A stretch of 64,000 nucleotides of DNA from Pithys albifrons albifrons (lineage: Eukaryota > Chordata > Aves > Passeriformes > Thamnophilidae): assembly GCF_047495875.1 (NCBI RefSeq), contig NC_092473.1, forward strand, positions 14,723,733 to 14,787,732, read 5' to 3'. The translations under genes and the position numbers were made by a program. Numbering within the stretch: the stretch's first letter is position 1; each line of letters opens with the position of its first letter. Positions 12,401 to 21,300 of this stretch are shown here, piece after piece. Under the pieces are notes generated by a model. The model saw only the letters and a list, made by a program, of their open reading frames with translations. It had not been told where the DNA came from and searched no databases.

Positions 12401-13873
12401 GTGCTACCAGGGAGGTGGGCACAGGTGTGATCCTTACCTGCTATGATCAGCTTGGGGTGGAAGAGCCGAGCGTTCTCCTCCAGTTGGTCATAGTCAATGT
12501 AACCAGTCTTGGGGTTGACCTGGGAGAGGAAGAGGACGGTTCAACCACCTTGGTGTGGTGAGGACCAGCTGCAGGGCTGTCCTGCAGGAGGGGAGCTTGA
12601 TGCTGGTGCTTTTAACTTTAGGAGGCACCAACACTTACGACAACCACATCCTGGCTCCAGCTGGAGCAGCTCCCCATACCTTGTAGGGCATGGACTCGAA
12701 GAAGACTGAGGTGGCAGAGATCTTCTTCTTGTCTGTCATGAACCCGTGGGTGAGGTGGCCTCCATCGGGCAGGTCCAGCCCCATGATCCTGCCGTGGGGC
12801 TCCACCAGGGCCGTGTACACCGCGAAGTTTGCGGGTGAGCCTGCAGTGAGAACACGCCGGGTGGTTGTGAGTGCTGGGGCACACAGAGGCAAGGGCAGCT
12901 GCTCTGGCTCTCCTGAGCACCCTGTTACCTGAGTAGGGCTGGACATTGACACCCCACTTCTGGGGGTCAAGCCTGTAGGCCTGCAGGGCTCGCTTCTGGC
13001 ACAGACTTTCCAGCTCATCCACAAATTCTGTCCCACCGTAGTACCTGTGGGGAAGGATGGGGCACGGTGTAAAACCAAAGTCATTACTCAGAACAGTCCC
13101 TGTGACCACACTGGGGAGAAACAGGGGTCATGCCTTGTTTGTGGCAACCACAGCAGACATTGAGATTGTCCCATGTGTGGCCAAGGACAGCAGCCAGAAG
13201 GGTCAGATCCTGCTCTGTAAGAGCTTGGCTGCCAGCACATGGACATCACTTCCTCCCCAGAGGTGAGGCCTGGCAGGGTAGGTGGTTGTTCCCCTTCCTT
13301 GAGAGGGTTTGGGGTGATAGGACTGTGCCCCAGCCCTGTACCTCTGTCCTGGGTAACCCTCAGAGTATTTGTTGTTCATGCAGGATCCCAGGGCCTCCAG
13401 GACCGCTCGACTCGCAAAGTTCTCCGATGCAATCAACTCCAGCCCCAGCCTCTGCCGCTGCTTCTCCTTCTTGATGATGCTGTGCACCTTTGGGAGAGGG
13501 GAGAAACACCTTCACTCTGCCAGCTCTGCACAGAGATGTGGATGCTCCAGCATAGCATGTGCACCCTCGGAGGAGACAGGGCAGGGAGAGGGGCTTGGAA
13601 AGGTGCTGAAGGGAGATGAGATCCCTTCTTGGTGCAGCTGATCCCAACCAGTTCCTAGGTAGGGTACAGAGGAGGGATGGGTTCCAGCAGCTCAGCCTTG
13701 GACCTTGCCATGTCCCTGGCTCAAGGAGTTCAGCATTCCCACAGCTGCCTGGCCAGGTAGGGTCCAGAAGGGGCTCTCACCTCTGGGTCATTGGTTTCGA
13801 GCGGCTCCAACACCATCTTGTTGTGGGAGGCCCAGAGCTCTGCACTGGGGAGGCCCTGTGTGGAGTTTGCCAT
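9483..13873 (-). CDS. SHMT1: Serine hydroxymethyltransferase, cytosolic (complete)
   Basis: PLP enzyme that converts serine and tetrahydrofolate to glycine and 5,10-methylene-THF in the cytosol, feeding thymidylate and methionine synthesis. Coding exons in transcript order: 13873-13781 (ATG 13873-13871), 13487-13342, 13044-12929, 12840-12680, 12519-12438, 11787-11575, 11305-11189, 10838-10716, 10460-10344, 10159-10049, 9652-9483 (stop TAA). All have AG/GT borders and compatible phases. They sum to 1449 nt, 482 aa, against 483 in human SHMT1. Landmarks: [47 protein letters not shown] and the PLP lysine in [10 protein letters not shown] (K256, codon 11620-11618). The C-terminus [15 protein letters not shown] is that of SHMT1; no mitochondrial leader precedes it, which argues against SHMT2. 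A solo LTR sits in the intron 11788-12437. Confidence 0.97.
11872..12296 (-). mobile_element. Solo LTR (ERVK-like) in SHMT1 intron
   Basis: A 425-bp AT-rich block unlike the flanking GC-rich intron, flanked on both sides by CTGGGG (11866-11871 and 12297-12302), a 6-bp target-site duplication typical of class II/ERVK insertions. Read on the minus strand it starts TGTAGC and ends ACTTTA, so the usual terminal CA appears as TA, a single transition. Promoter-like order on that strand: CCAAT boxes (12034-12030 and 11994-11990), then TATATAA (about 11970-11964). No internal retroviral genes are present, so this is a recombined single LTR. Confidence 0.65.
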
Positions 13874-13895
13874 GTTCCTGCTGGCTCTGAGTCAC
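13874..13895 (-). other. SHMT1 5'UTR part of the start-codon exon
   Basis: On the minus strand a good acceptor (pyrimidine tract CTCCCCTCTCCACTGGCAG) ends at 13896, so this exon would run 13895 to 13781 with a 22-nt leader before ATG. The intron would reach back to the CpG-island exon near 14530. Confidence 0.6.
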
Positions 13896-14479
13896 CTGCC
13901 AGTGGAGAGGGGAGTCTGTGGGATGGCAGCAGGGCTGGGCACCTCCACACCGTGTTCCTGTGTGCTGCCTGCTCCCATCCTGCATCATCCCCGGGAATAC
14001 AAAGGGATCAGCCATGGGCTGTGGGGTGAGGGAAACACACACTCTGCCTCCGCTTGGCTCCGTGGCACGGGTGATACCCAGGCCTGGCAACAGCCCTCCA
14101 GTCTGGAGATGCCACTGCTGCTCCCAGAAAGGAATAACAGCCCGGCTGCTGCTTCGGCAGAAAACAATGGACCTTTTTACTCATTAACCCTGCAAGGACA
14201 GCGAAGGGCCGTGAGCAGGTTATTAAGCAATCCCACATGGTTTCCTTGTGCCAAGCTGCCGAAGTCCATGCCTGCTGCGTGCTGCCCTCGCTGGGCAGGG
14301 ATGCTCGGCTGGGCTCCAGCCTAGGGCTGCACTGACAGGGAATCCCTACTGCCAAAGAGGCTAGGCTAGGGAAAGGGCTGCGAGAAGGGCAGGGTGCACT
14401 GCTCTGGCTCCCAGCAGGGTGATTGGATCAGTGCATGTCACAGCGATACTCGCACCCACTGCTTTTGACAAACCCTGCC

Positions 14480-14828
14480 CGGCTCTCAGCCCTGCCCGCC
14501 CTCCCTTCCCCGCCCCGCAGGTCTCCTACCGCTGCCGCACCGATCCCGATCCCGTTCCCGATCCTGACCCCGATCCCGGTCGCTGCCGCGCGGGAGCCCG
14601 CGCGCTACCATAGACCGCCCGGCCCCGCCCCGCCCGCCGCAGCCAATCAGCGCGGCGGCGGGGAATACGCTTCGGAAGGGCCTGGGCCAATCAGCACCGC
14701 GCTCTTCCCCCTCCCCGCGCCCCATTGGTCCGCGCCGGGGGCGGGGCTGGCGGCGCGGCGCGCACGTGGCGACCCGCGCGGGGGTGACCTTGGCCGGGGC
14801 GGGGCGGGACGGGGCGGGTGGGGGCTGG
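14480..14828 (-). promoter_or_regulatory. CpG-island promoter of SHMT1 with three CCAAT boxes
   Basis: GC-rich, CpG-dense block just upstream of SHMT1. CCAAT boxes lie at 14643-14647 and 14687-14691 (plus-strand reading) and one in the opposite orientation at 14723-14727. GGGGCGGGG-type Sp1 boxes occur at about 14738-14748 and 14797-14818. A minus-strand donor GTAGGAG at 14529 would end a non-coding first exon lying roughly 14530-14620. No TATA box is seen. Divergent transcription toward the plus strand is possible but no gene is seen there until the receptor. Confidence 0.65.
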
Positions 14829-15617
14829 TGCTGTCACCCCCTTGCTGCTGTCACCCCCCTGCTGCTGTCACCCCTGCTGCTGTCACCCCCCTGCTGCTGT
14901 CACCCCTCTGCTGTCACCCCCCTGCTGCTGTCACCCCCCTGCTGTCACCCCCCTGCTGCTGTCACCCCTCTGCTGCTGTCACCCCTCTGCTGCTGTCACC
15001 CCTCTGCTGTCACCCCCCTGCTGTCACCCCCCCTGCTGCTGTCACCCCTCTGCTGTCACCCCCTGCTGCTGTCACGCCCCTGCTGCTGTCACCCCCCTGC
15101 TGTCACCCCCTGCTGCTGTCACCCCCTGCTGCTGTCACCCCCCTGCTGCTGTCACCCCCTTGCTGCTGTCACCCCCCTGCTGCTGTCACCCCCCTGCTGC
15201 TGTCACCCCCTGCTGCTGTCACCCCCCTGCTGCTGTCACCCCTCTGCTGTCACCCCCCTGCTGTCACCCCCCTGCTGCTGTCACCCCCCTGCTGCTGTCA
15301 CCCCCCTGCTGTCACCCCTCTGCTGCTGTCACCCCTCTGCTGCTGTCACCCCTCTGCTGCTGTCACCCCTCTGCTGTCACCCCCCTGCTGTCACCCCCCC
15401 TGCTGCTGTCACCCCTCTGCTGTCACCCCCTGCTGCTGTCACGCCCCTGCTGCTGTCACCCCCTGCTGCTGTCACGCCCCTGCTGCTGTCACCCCCCTGC
15501 TGTCACCCCCTGCTGCTGTCACCCCCCCCCGCTGCTCTCACGCCCCTGCTGCTCTCACGCCCCTGCTGCTCTCACCCCCTGCTGCTCTCACCCCTCTGTT
15601 GTCACCCGTCCTGTCAC
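14829..15617. repeat. C-rich minisatellite, 14/17-bp units
   Basis: About 0.8 kb of tandem units of two sizes: TGCTGTCACCCCCC (14 bp) and TGCTGCTGTCACCCCCC (17 bp), with variants in C-run length, CACGCC and, at the right end, CTGCTCTCAC. A higher-order duplication is visible: the block with a 7-C run at 15027-15033 recurs with its neighbours about 367 bp downstream (15394-15400). The block has no stop codons in any plus frame, so it yields 335-422-codon open frames that are not genes. It abuts the SHMT1 CpG island. Confidence 0.95.
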
Positions 15618-16774
15618 CCCCAGCTCCAGCTCTGCCTGCTGTGCACCCCGAGGTGCCTCTCCCCCAGCCCTGGGGTGCTCCAGTGTCTTGAAATCCAGGG
15701 ATGCCTCTCACTTCCCCCACGAGCTGGAAGATGGGAGCCCACCACCACCACCCTGCACTGGGCAGGGAGCACTTCCAGCCAGCCCCAAAGCCCCTCGGCC
15801 GGGACTGTGTCTCAAGGAAAGCTGATGTGCCAGCCCATGGCACAGGTTGGGCATGGGGACAGTGTGGTGGGGAGCAGAGCTGGCCCTGTCCCCACCGTGG
15901 CAGTGCAGCCCCAGTGCCTGGAGTGATATCCAGGGGCTCAGGAGGGAGCTGCCAGGGAGATGAGTGGCACAGGCAGGAGAGGGGCCGTGTTTCCTTCATT
16001 CCTCAAGTCCAAGTTAGTTGGATGGGTTTGGCCAACCAGCCCAAGGAAACATGTGCCTGCCGGGGATTCAGAGGTTAAATCATCACACCACAAATTGAGG
16101 AACAAGATTAGGGAATAAGTGATCCTACTAAATTCCTCGTGATCCCAAGCCATGGGAAAATGGGATGAGGCAGTGTTAGTCACTCTGGAGAGGAGCAGCA
16201 GGACAGGAGTCAGCCAGGAGGCTGAGACCACCCACTGTGGACAGAGCGGCCAAGGAACACGACAGCACCAGGTGAGTCCTGCCAGGACCTGCCAAGGTGG
16301 GTGAGCAGGAGGGGCGAGGAGAACGGGGGTGCTGGGTGAGTAAAGGTCTGATGGTTACACTTGGATACAGCTGGGGTGTCCTGTTCTCAGACTGCACCTC
16401 CCTGGTAGGGGCTTGGTGAAGGAATAGTCTTTATCATAATTGCTACCAGTCTAGATGGGCTTTGCTCTCTTAATTTGTCACTGGTCACCTGAAGCAGACT
16501 TGTCACAGCGGGAGGATCTGGGTTTCCTCGGGTTTCCAGCAATCCCATGCTGGATTGCTGCTGTGGGCATTGATGGAGGTGTTTCTCCGGTCATGGTGGT
16601 TTCTGTGAGGTGCAGCTGCAGACACTACAGAGAAGGACTTTAAATTAATTATATATTTATTTATCTAGCCTGGCTCTGCACGTACATTTTGTGCACAGTT
16701 GCTCACAAAGATTTCCACCTCTCCTGAGCTGCAGGAGCCACAGGTAACAGCTCTGTGTGCTGTTGTGATTTCAG
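15618..16774. other. Receptor upstream region with possible 5'UTR exon
   Basis: No coding sequence recognised. A consensus donor (CACCAG|GTGAGT) at 16271/16272 could end a non-coding first exon of the receptor gene, joined to the acceptor TTTCAG at 16774. The rest is ordinary unique-looking DNA. Confidence 0.35.
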
Positions 16775-16791
16775 GTCTCAGCTTGCTGACA

Positions 16792-17877
16792 ATGGACAGC
16801 GTCTCTTCTTCCCCTTCTCCTTTCTCTGCCAGCTACCCCACTGAGGTACCTGAGAATGCCACTGAGCAGGACTATTACTCTGGGCTCCAGAAGACCATGC
16901 ATGTCCTGTCCATGGTGGTGTACAGCATCGCCTGTGTGCTGGGGGTGACAGGGAACGGCCTCGTCATCTGGATCGCAGGCTTCAAGATGAAGAAGACAGT
17001 GAACTCTGTCTGGTTTCTCAACCTGGCCGTTGCTGACTTCATCTTCACCTTTTTCCTGCCACTCAGCATCGCCTACACTGCCCTGGGTTTCCACTGGCCG
17101 TTTGGGAAACTGCTGTGCAAGCTGAACAGCACCATTGCCTTTCTCAACATGTTTGCCAGTGTCTTCCTCCTGACCGTCATCAGCATCGACCGCTGCGTTT
17201 CCGTGGCCTTTCCCGTCTGGTCTCACAACCGCCGGAGCCCGGAGCTGGCGGGCAGGATCGCGCTGGGCACGTGGGTGCTGGCTCTCCTGCTCAGCTCCCC
17301 ATACCTCATCTTTCGGGACACTGTGGTCAGTTCCAGGAACATCACCAGCTGCTACAACAACTTTGCGCTGTCCGACGACTACGAGTCCGAGGCGACGCGG
17401 AGGCTCTGGAGGGTGCGGCACAAAGCGATGATTGTAACGCGGTTCCTCTGTGGGTTCCTCATCCCTTTCATGGTGATTCTCATCTGCTACAGTGTTGTTG
17501 CTGTCAAACTGAAGAGAAGGCAGTTGGCCAGCTCTGCAAAGCCCTACAGAATCATCATTGCAGTCACAGTCTCGTTTTTCCTCTGTTATTTCCCCTACCA
17601 CGTCTTCTCCCTGCTGGAAATATCCAAAAACTCTTCCAGCCATGAGATGAAACTGGCCCTTTACTTAGGGATCCCCTTGGTTTCCAGCCTTGCCTTTTTC
17701 AACAGCTGCATCAACCCCATCTTGTATGTCTTTGCGGGGCCAGATTTCAAGGAGAAGTTTCGCCAGTCCATCCTGTCAACCTTTGAAGGGGCCTTCAGCG
17801 AGGAGTCGGTCCTGGGCAGCCTGACCAGCCGGAGGAAGTCCAGGTCTGCTTCGGAAGCAGAGGTCCCGAGGGTGTGA
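16792..17877 (+). CDS. Class A GPCR of the chemerin/formyl-peptide receptor group
   Basis: A 361-aa seven-helix receptor encoded in one coding exon; the acceptor TTTCAG at 16771-16774 lies 17 nt before ATG, and the upstream in-frame ATG at 16699 lies in the intron. Seen: N-glycosylation site NAT (22-24); GN in helix 1 (54-55); LNLAVAD in helix 2 (D82); Cys109-Cys187 disulfide pair; DRC (133-135) in place of DRY; SSPYLIFRDT and TRFLCGFLIPF, which recall CMKLR1; ALAFFNSCINPILYVF, which recalls both CMKLR1 and FPRs; NPILY (308-312); a serine/arginine-rich tail (SRRKSRSAS) suited to phosphorylation. The helix 6 CWxP motif reads CYFP (Y266). Such receptors sit in leukocyte membranes, bind chemoattractant peptides and couple to Gi. 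Ligand and exact orthology cannot be told from sequence alone. Confidence 0.9.
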   Translation: MDSVSSSPSPFSASYPTEVPENATEQDYYSGLQKTMHVLSMVVYSIACVLGVTGNGLVIWIAGFKMKKTVNSVWFLNLAVADFIFTFFLPLSIAYTALGFHWPFGKLLCKLNSTIAFLNMFASVFLLTVISIDRCVSVAFPVWSHNRRSPELAGRIALGTWVLALLLSSPYLIFRDTVVSSRNITSCYNNFALSDDYESEATRRLWRVRHKAMIVTRFLCGFLIPFMVILICYSVVAVKLKRRQLASSAKPYRIIIAVTVSFFLCYFPYHVFSLLEISKNSSSHEMKLALYLGIPLVSSLAFFNSCINPILYVFAGPDFKEKFRQSILSTFEGAFSEESVLGSLTSRRKSRSASEAEVPRV

Positions 17878-18345
17878 GTGGGGAAGGGGCTGTTCTCTTC
17901 TCTGCAATTTCCCTCATTTCAGAGCTCTAATAGCGGGACTGGGGGCTGTGAAGGGCTATGGATGCCAACAAGGTGTGATTTGGTGCCTTGGGGTATCACA
18001 CATACTATGACATAATGGAAATGAACTCTCTGGAGCAGCAGCAGGTGGGTTAAAGTAGCAGCTTTTTATTTCTTGTGCTTCTTGACTTTTGTTCCTGCAC
18101 CTTTCAAAGAAACAGCATTAAATGCAATGGCTGTGTGTATTTTTGTAGGGTAATAGTTGGTAAGACACTCTCTTTTGTCTCCTCAGGCAGGATAAAGCAG
18201 TGGTTGTGCTCCTGTTACTAAGGTTTGATGTACAGCATAACTATTTTGGAGCAATGATTGTCTCTGTGTTTGACATGTTTCCAGCCCTTAAATAGCGGGG
18301 ATCTGCTGGTGGTGAATGAATATTAAACCCCAATAAACTTCTGTA
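17878..18345 (+). other. 3'UTR of the GPCR gene
   Basis: Non-coding, AT-richer than the coding exon, ending at the AATAAA at 18332-18337. Confidence 0.6.
18332..18337 (+). terminator. Poly(A) signal AATAAA of the GPCR gene
   Basis: AATAAA 455 nt after the receptor stop codon, followed by a TG-rich stretch (CAGCCTGTTGTGTTGC). Confidence 0.65.
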
Positions 18346-21300
18346 AAACATACTCAGCCTGTTGTGTTGCCTGCAGGACAAAACACTTGTTGATCCAACC
18401 TGACTGAACAGGTTCATCTTCAGTAACAGAACAACTAGATAAAAAGATTAAATACCCAGAATTTGGAAACAAACCACTGGCATGAGCAGCAGCTCTCATG
18501 AGTGAGGCAGACAGGACACGACCTGGGTGTGAGGACTTGCCTGGGGCACTTGGACCACGTGGACTGGATTGCCAGAACATGGTTATGGATTATCGTTGGG
18601 TTTCAGACCTTTGGGTACATTTGAAAAGCAGTGATTTGGAGGAGAAAGAAGAACGAGTAGCTGAGCTGGGTCTGGTCAGGTTTCACATTTGCAAACTTCC
18701 CAGGGTGCAGATAGTGGGGGTTTTCTTCCCAGGCTTCATCAGCTTCCAAAACTCTTAAATTTTTGTGAGTAGAAAATGTTGGTCACATTAACAGGGAATG
18801 GCAGTGTTGAGGTGTTGTCATTCCCAGCCCACCCTCAGCATCTGAACAAGCAGGGAACTGTATCACACCCCCTCTCCTGCTGTGCTCAATGCACCTGTAA
18901 AACAGCCCAAGCTACCAATTGTCCTGCTCATCCTGTCAGAAACCTGCCTTGGAACCTCACTGCCCTGATGGCTGGAAAATCTCTGACTACCAGCTAGAAC
19001 ACATGAATTTACACATACCTCACTGTTCTGCATGGATGGGGATGACATTACCGAGTGAGAGCTGTCACTTGGACATGCTGAGGATTAATTATGGGTCTGC
19101 TGGGCCATGCAATATTGAATGAAGGTCATGATCCTAAAGGCACATGTAATTAACCTTAAATTCATGCACGAACCTGATGAGAACGGGGAACCATCCATAT
19201 GTCAAAAGCTTGAGTGAACAGAGATTTACCCTTTGCCACAAATTGCTGCCTGTCATCCAGATAAAACTGCAATGTTTGCTATGCAGCACGTAACTCCAGG
19301 GCTATTTACTTGCTCCTGGTGCTAAACTACAGCATTGATTCCCGTGTCAAGGTTGTGCAGACCTGCGTTTGCTCTTTCTGGTTTTCCTTATCTGTTTGCA
19401 GATCCCACGTAATTCCTTGTGACAAAAGACTCTACGAGTGCTGGACCAATACCTCAGACTCCTGTCATGCCTCTCTCCTCATGCTGGCAGCCTTGAGGGT
19501 CAGGGTTTGAAGTGTTGACCTGGCTTGTGGTAGGAAAGAAAGCAATTTTCTGGGTCGTTTAGAAATCCAAAGTGGGAAAAGATTCCCAAGGGACAGTGTG
19601 ATTTGAATGAAGCAGTTTCTGGGTGATCTAAGGAATTACCACTGGAATAGCAGTAGGAACTAACCTACAGAGCAGGATGTGCATTACATAGAGATGATTC
19701 TGTCATCCGAGGTCTGATCCCTGCCCTTTGTGCAATGGAAAACTGTGCTGACAGCAATATGGGCCAGGCTGCCAAGGGGCTGGTTTGAAGATAAATCTCC
19801 TGTTGTATTGAGTTCCCTCATGTTCAGACTGTCATTATCACAGGGATAATTGTGGTAGTCCCTCATTCCCAACTAGGAGGCAGGCTGTTCATTCTCTCTG
19901 ATACTTGCATTTGCCATATGCTTATGTAGAAAAGCTTGAATGAAACAAAGGAGGGAGGTATTTTCCAACCAGCAATCCAACGAGGCTGAGCGGCTGCTTT
20001 GGCAGCTGTGCCCCCTCTGACGCAGCTTTGCTCTCAAGGCTCTTTCAGATGCCATCGGGTGGGTGGAACAGCCTGAACCCTCAGTATTTGCAGTCATTGG
20101 GAAAGGTGCTGAACCTGCTGCCCCTCTGCTGTAAGGCCCTCATTGGTCCCACGGAGGGGCCGATCCGACAGCCCCGCTCCTACAAACAGTGGGCTGGGAC
20201 GTGCAGAGCCACCAGAGACCGCAGGGTCCAGGCAGAGCCACTGAGGTGTGGGGGGCTCAGGCTGTGCACAGGGGAGAGAACAAGCCCTGGCTGAGAGAAC
20301 AAGCAAGTTTTTAGCAAGCATCTAAGTCAGGGATCTCACCAGGAGCTGTTGCTGCCTTGCTTTGGAGGAGAGACTATTGCAGGTGACTCTGGAGCTGGGA
20401 GAAGCTGCAGAGGTAGCAGGGAGGAAACCAGCCAAGGACACATGGCAAGTGGTAATTCAAGAGGAGAAAGTACTTTCTCCTTGGGACCTGGATTGGAGCA
20501 TAGAGATAGAAACTGGGCTTGGAATAGTCCAGAGGAAAGAGGGAGGAAGGAGTGGGAGTTAAGAAAGCCCTGAAGGTACCAGCAGCAGGATAGTGAATAC
20601 AGATGAATGGGAGGGAGACTGCAACAGGTGAGGAAGTTCTCATTAAGGAGAGCTTAATGAGACAATAAAAGCCTTCTGGGAAGCCTAACATCCCCCCTGC
20701 CTCTCCCCTGGTGAGACTTTCCTGGTGAGTAAAATCTTTGTGTCCCACTCTTAAACATGGGAAATTGATTTGTTAGATAAAGATTTGTTAGGTAAAGACA
20801 GTGCATGAAGGTCTGAGAGCAGAACTTCTTTCACAGCCTGCTGAAATCAGGCAGGAAATAATATGGCAAATTAGAGGACCTGTATTGGTAAAAAGCTTCT
20901 CTATTGCTAATAGTGTCAGTAAGTGGTGGAGGCTGAGCCTAACCCAGGTCTCAGCCTCTCGGCACAGCAGCTGGTTGAGGGTCCCACTCCCAGCAGGAGA
21001 ATTAACATGCTTTTCCTGATCCAGGGACGGTCCTTGCTGGCCCTGACCTGGGGAAGTTACAGGGTGCTCTTTGCTGGTTGCACTTTGCTCCTTCCCTGCA
21101 CCTCTCCCAGCTCCTGCTCAGTGTACAGGGCAGGGCTGGTACCAAATCTTTCTTTACACTTTGACTTGTGCATGCAAAGCACAGGACCTGCTCTGCTGCA
21201 CTGAATTCTGATTTAATTTGCACAGTTGCTCTACAGTGACCAACTCAAACCCTTCCTGTGTGCTCACTAAATGCCTGAACAGGGCACGATGCCTGTGCAC

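Noticed and set aside
14423..15926. Three plus-strand open frames of 335-422 codons across the C-rich minisatellite
   Set aside because: They are open in all three frames because the repeat unit has no stop codon. The translations are low-complexity (CCCHPPAAVTPLL) and there is no gene context.
16771..17643. 290-codon minus-strand open frame opposite the GPCR
   Set aside because: Antisense shadow of the receptor exon with acidic/His-rich chance composition.
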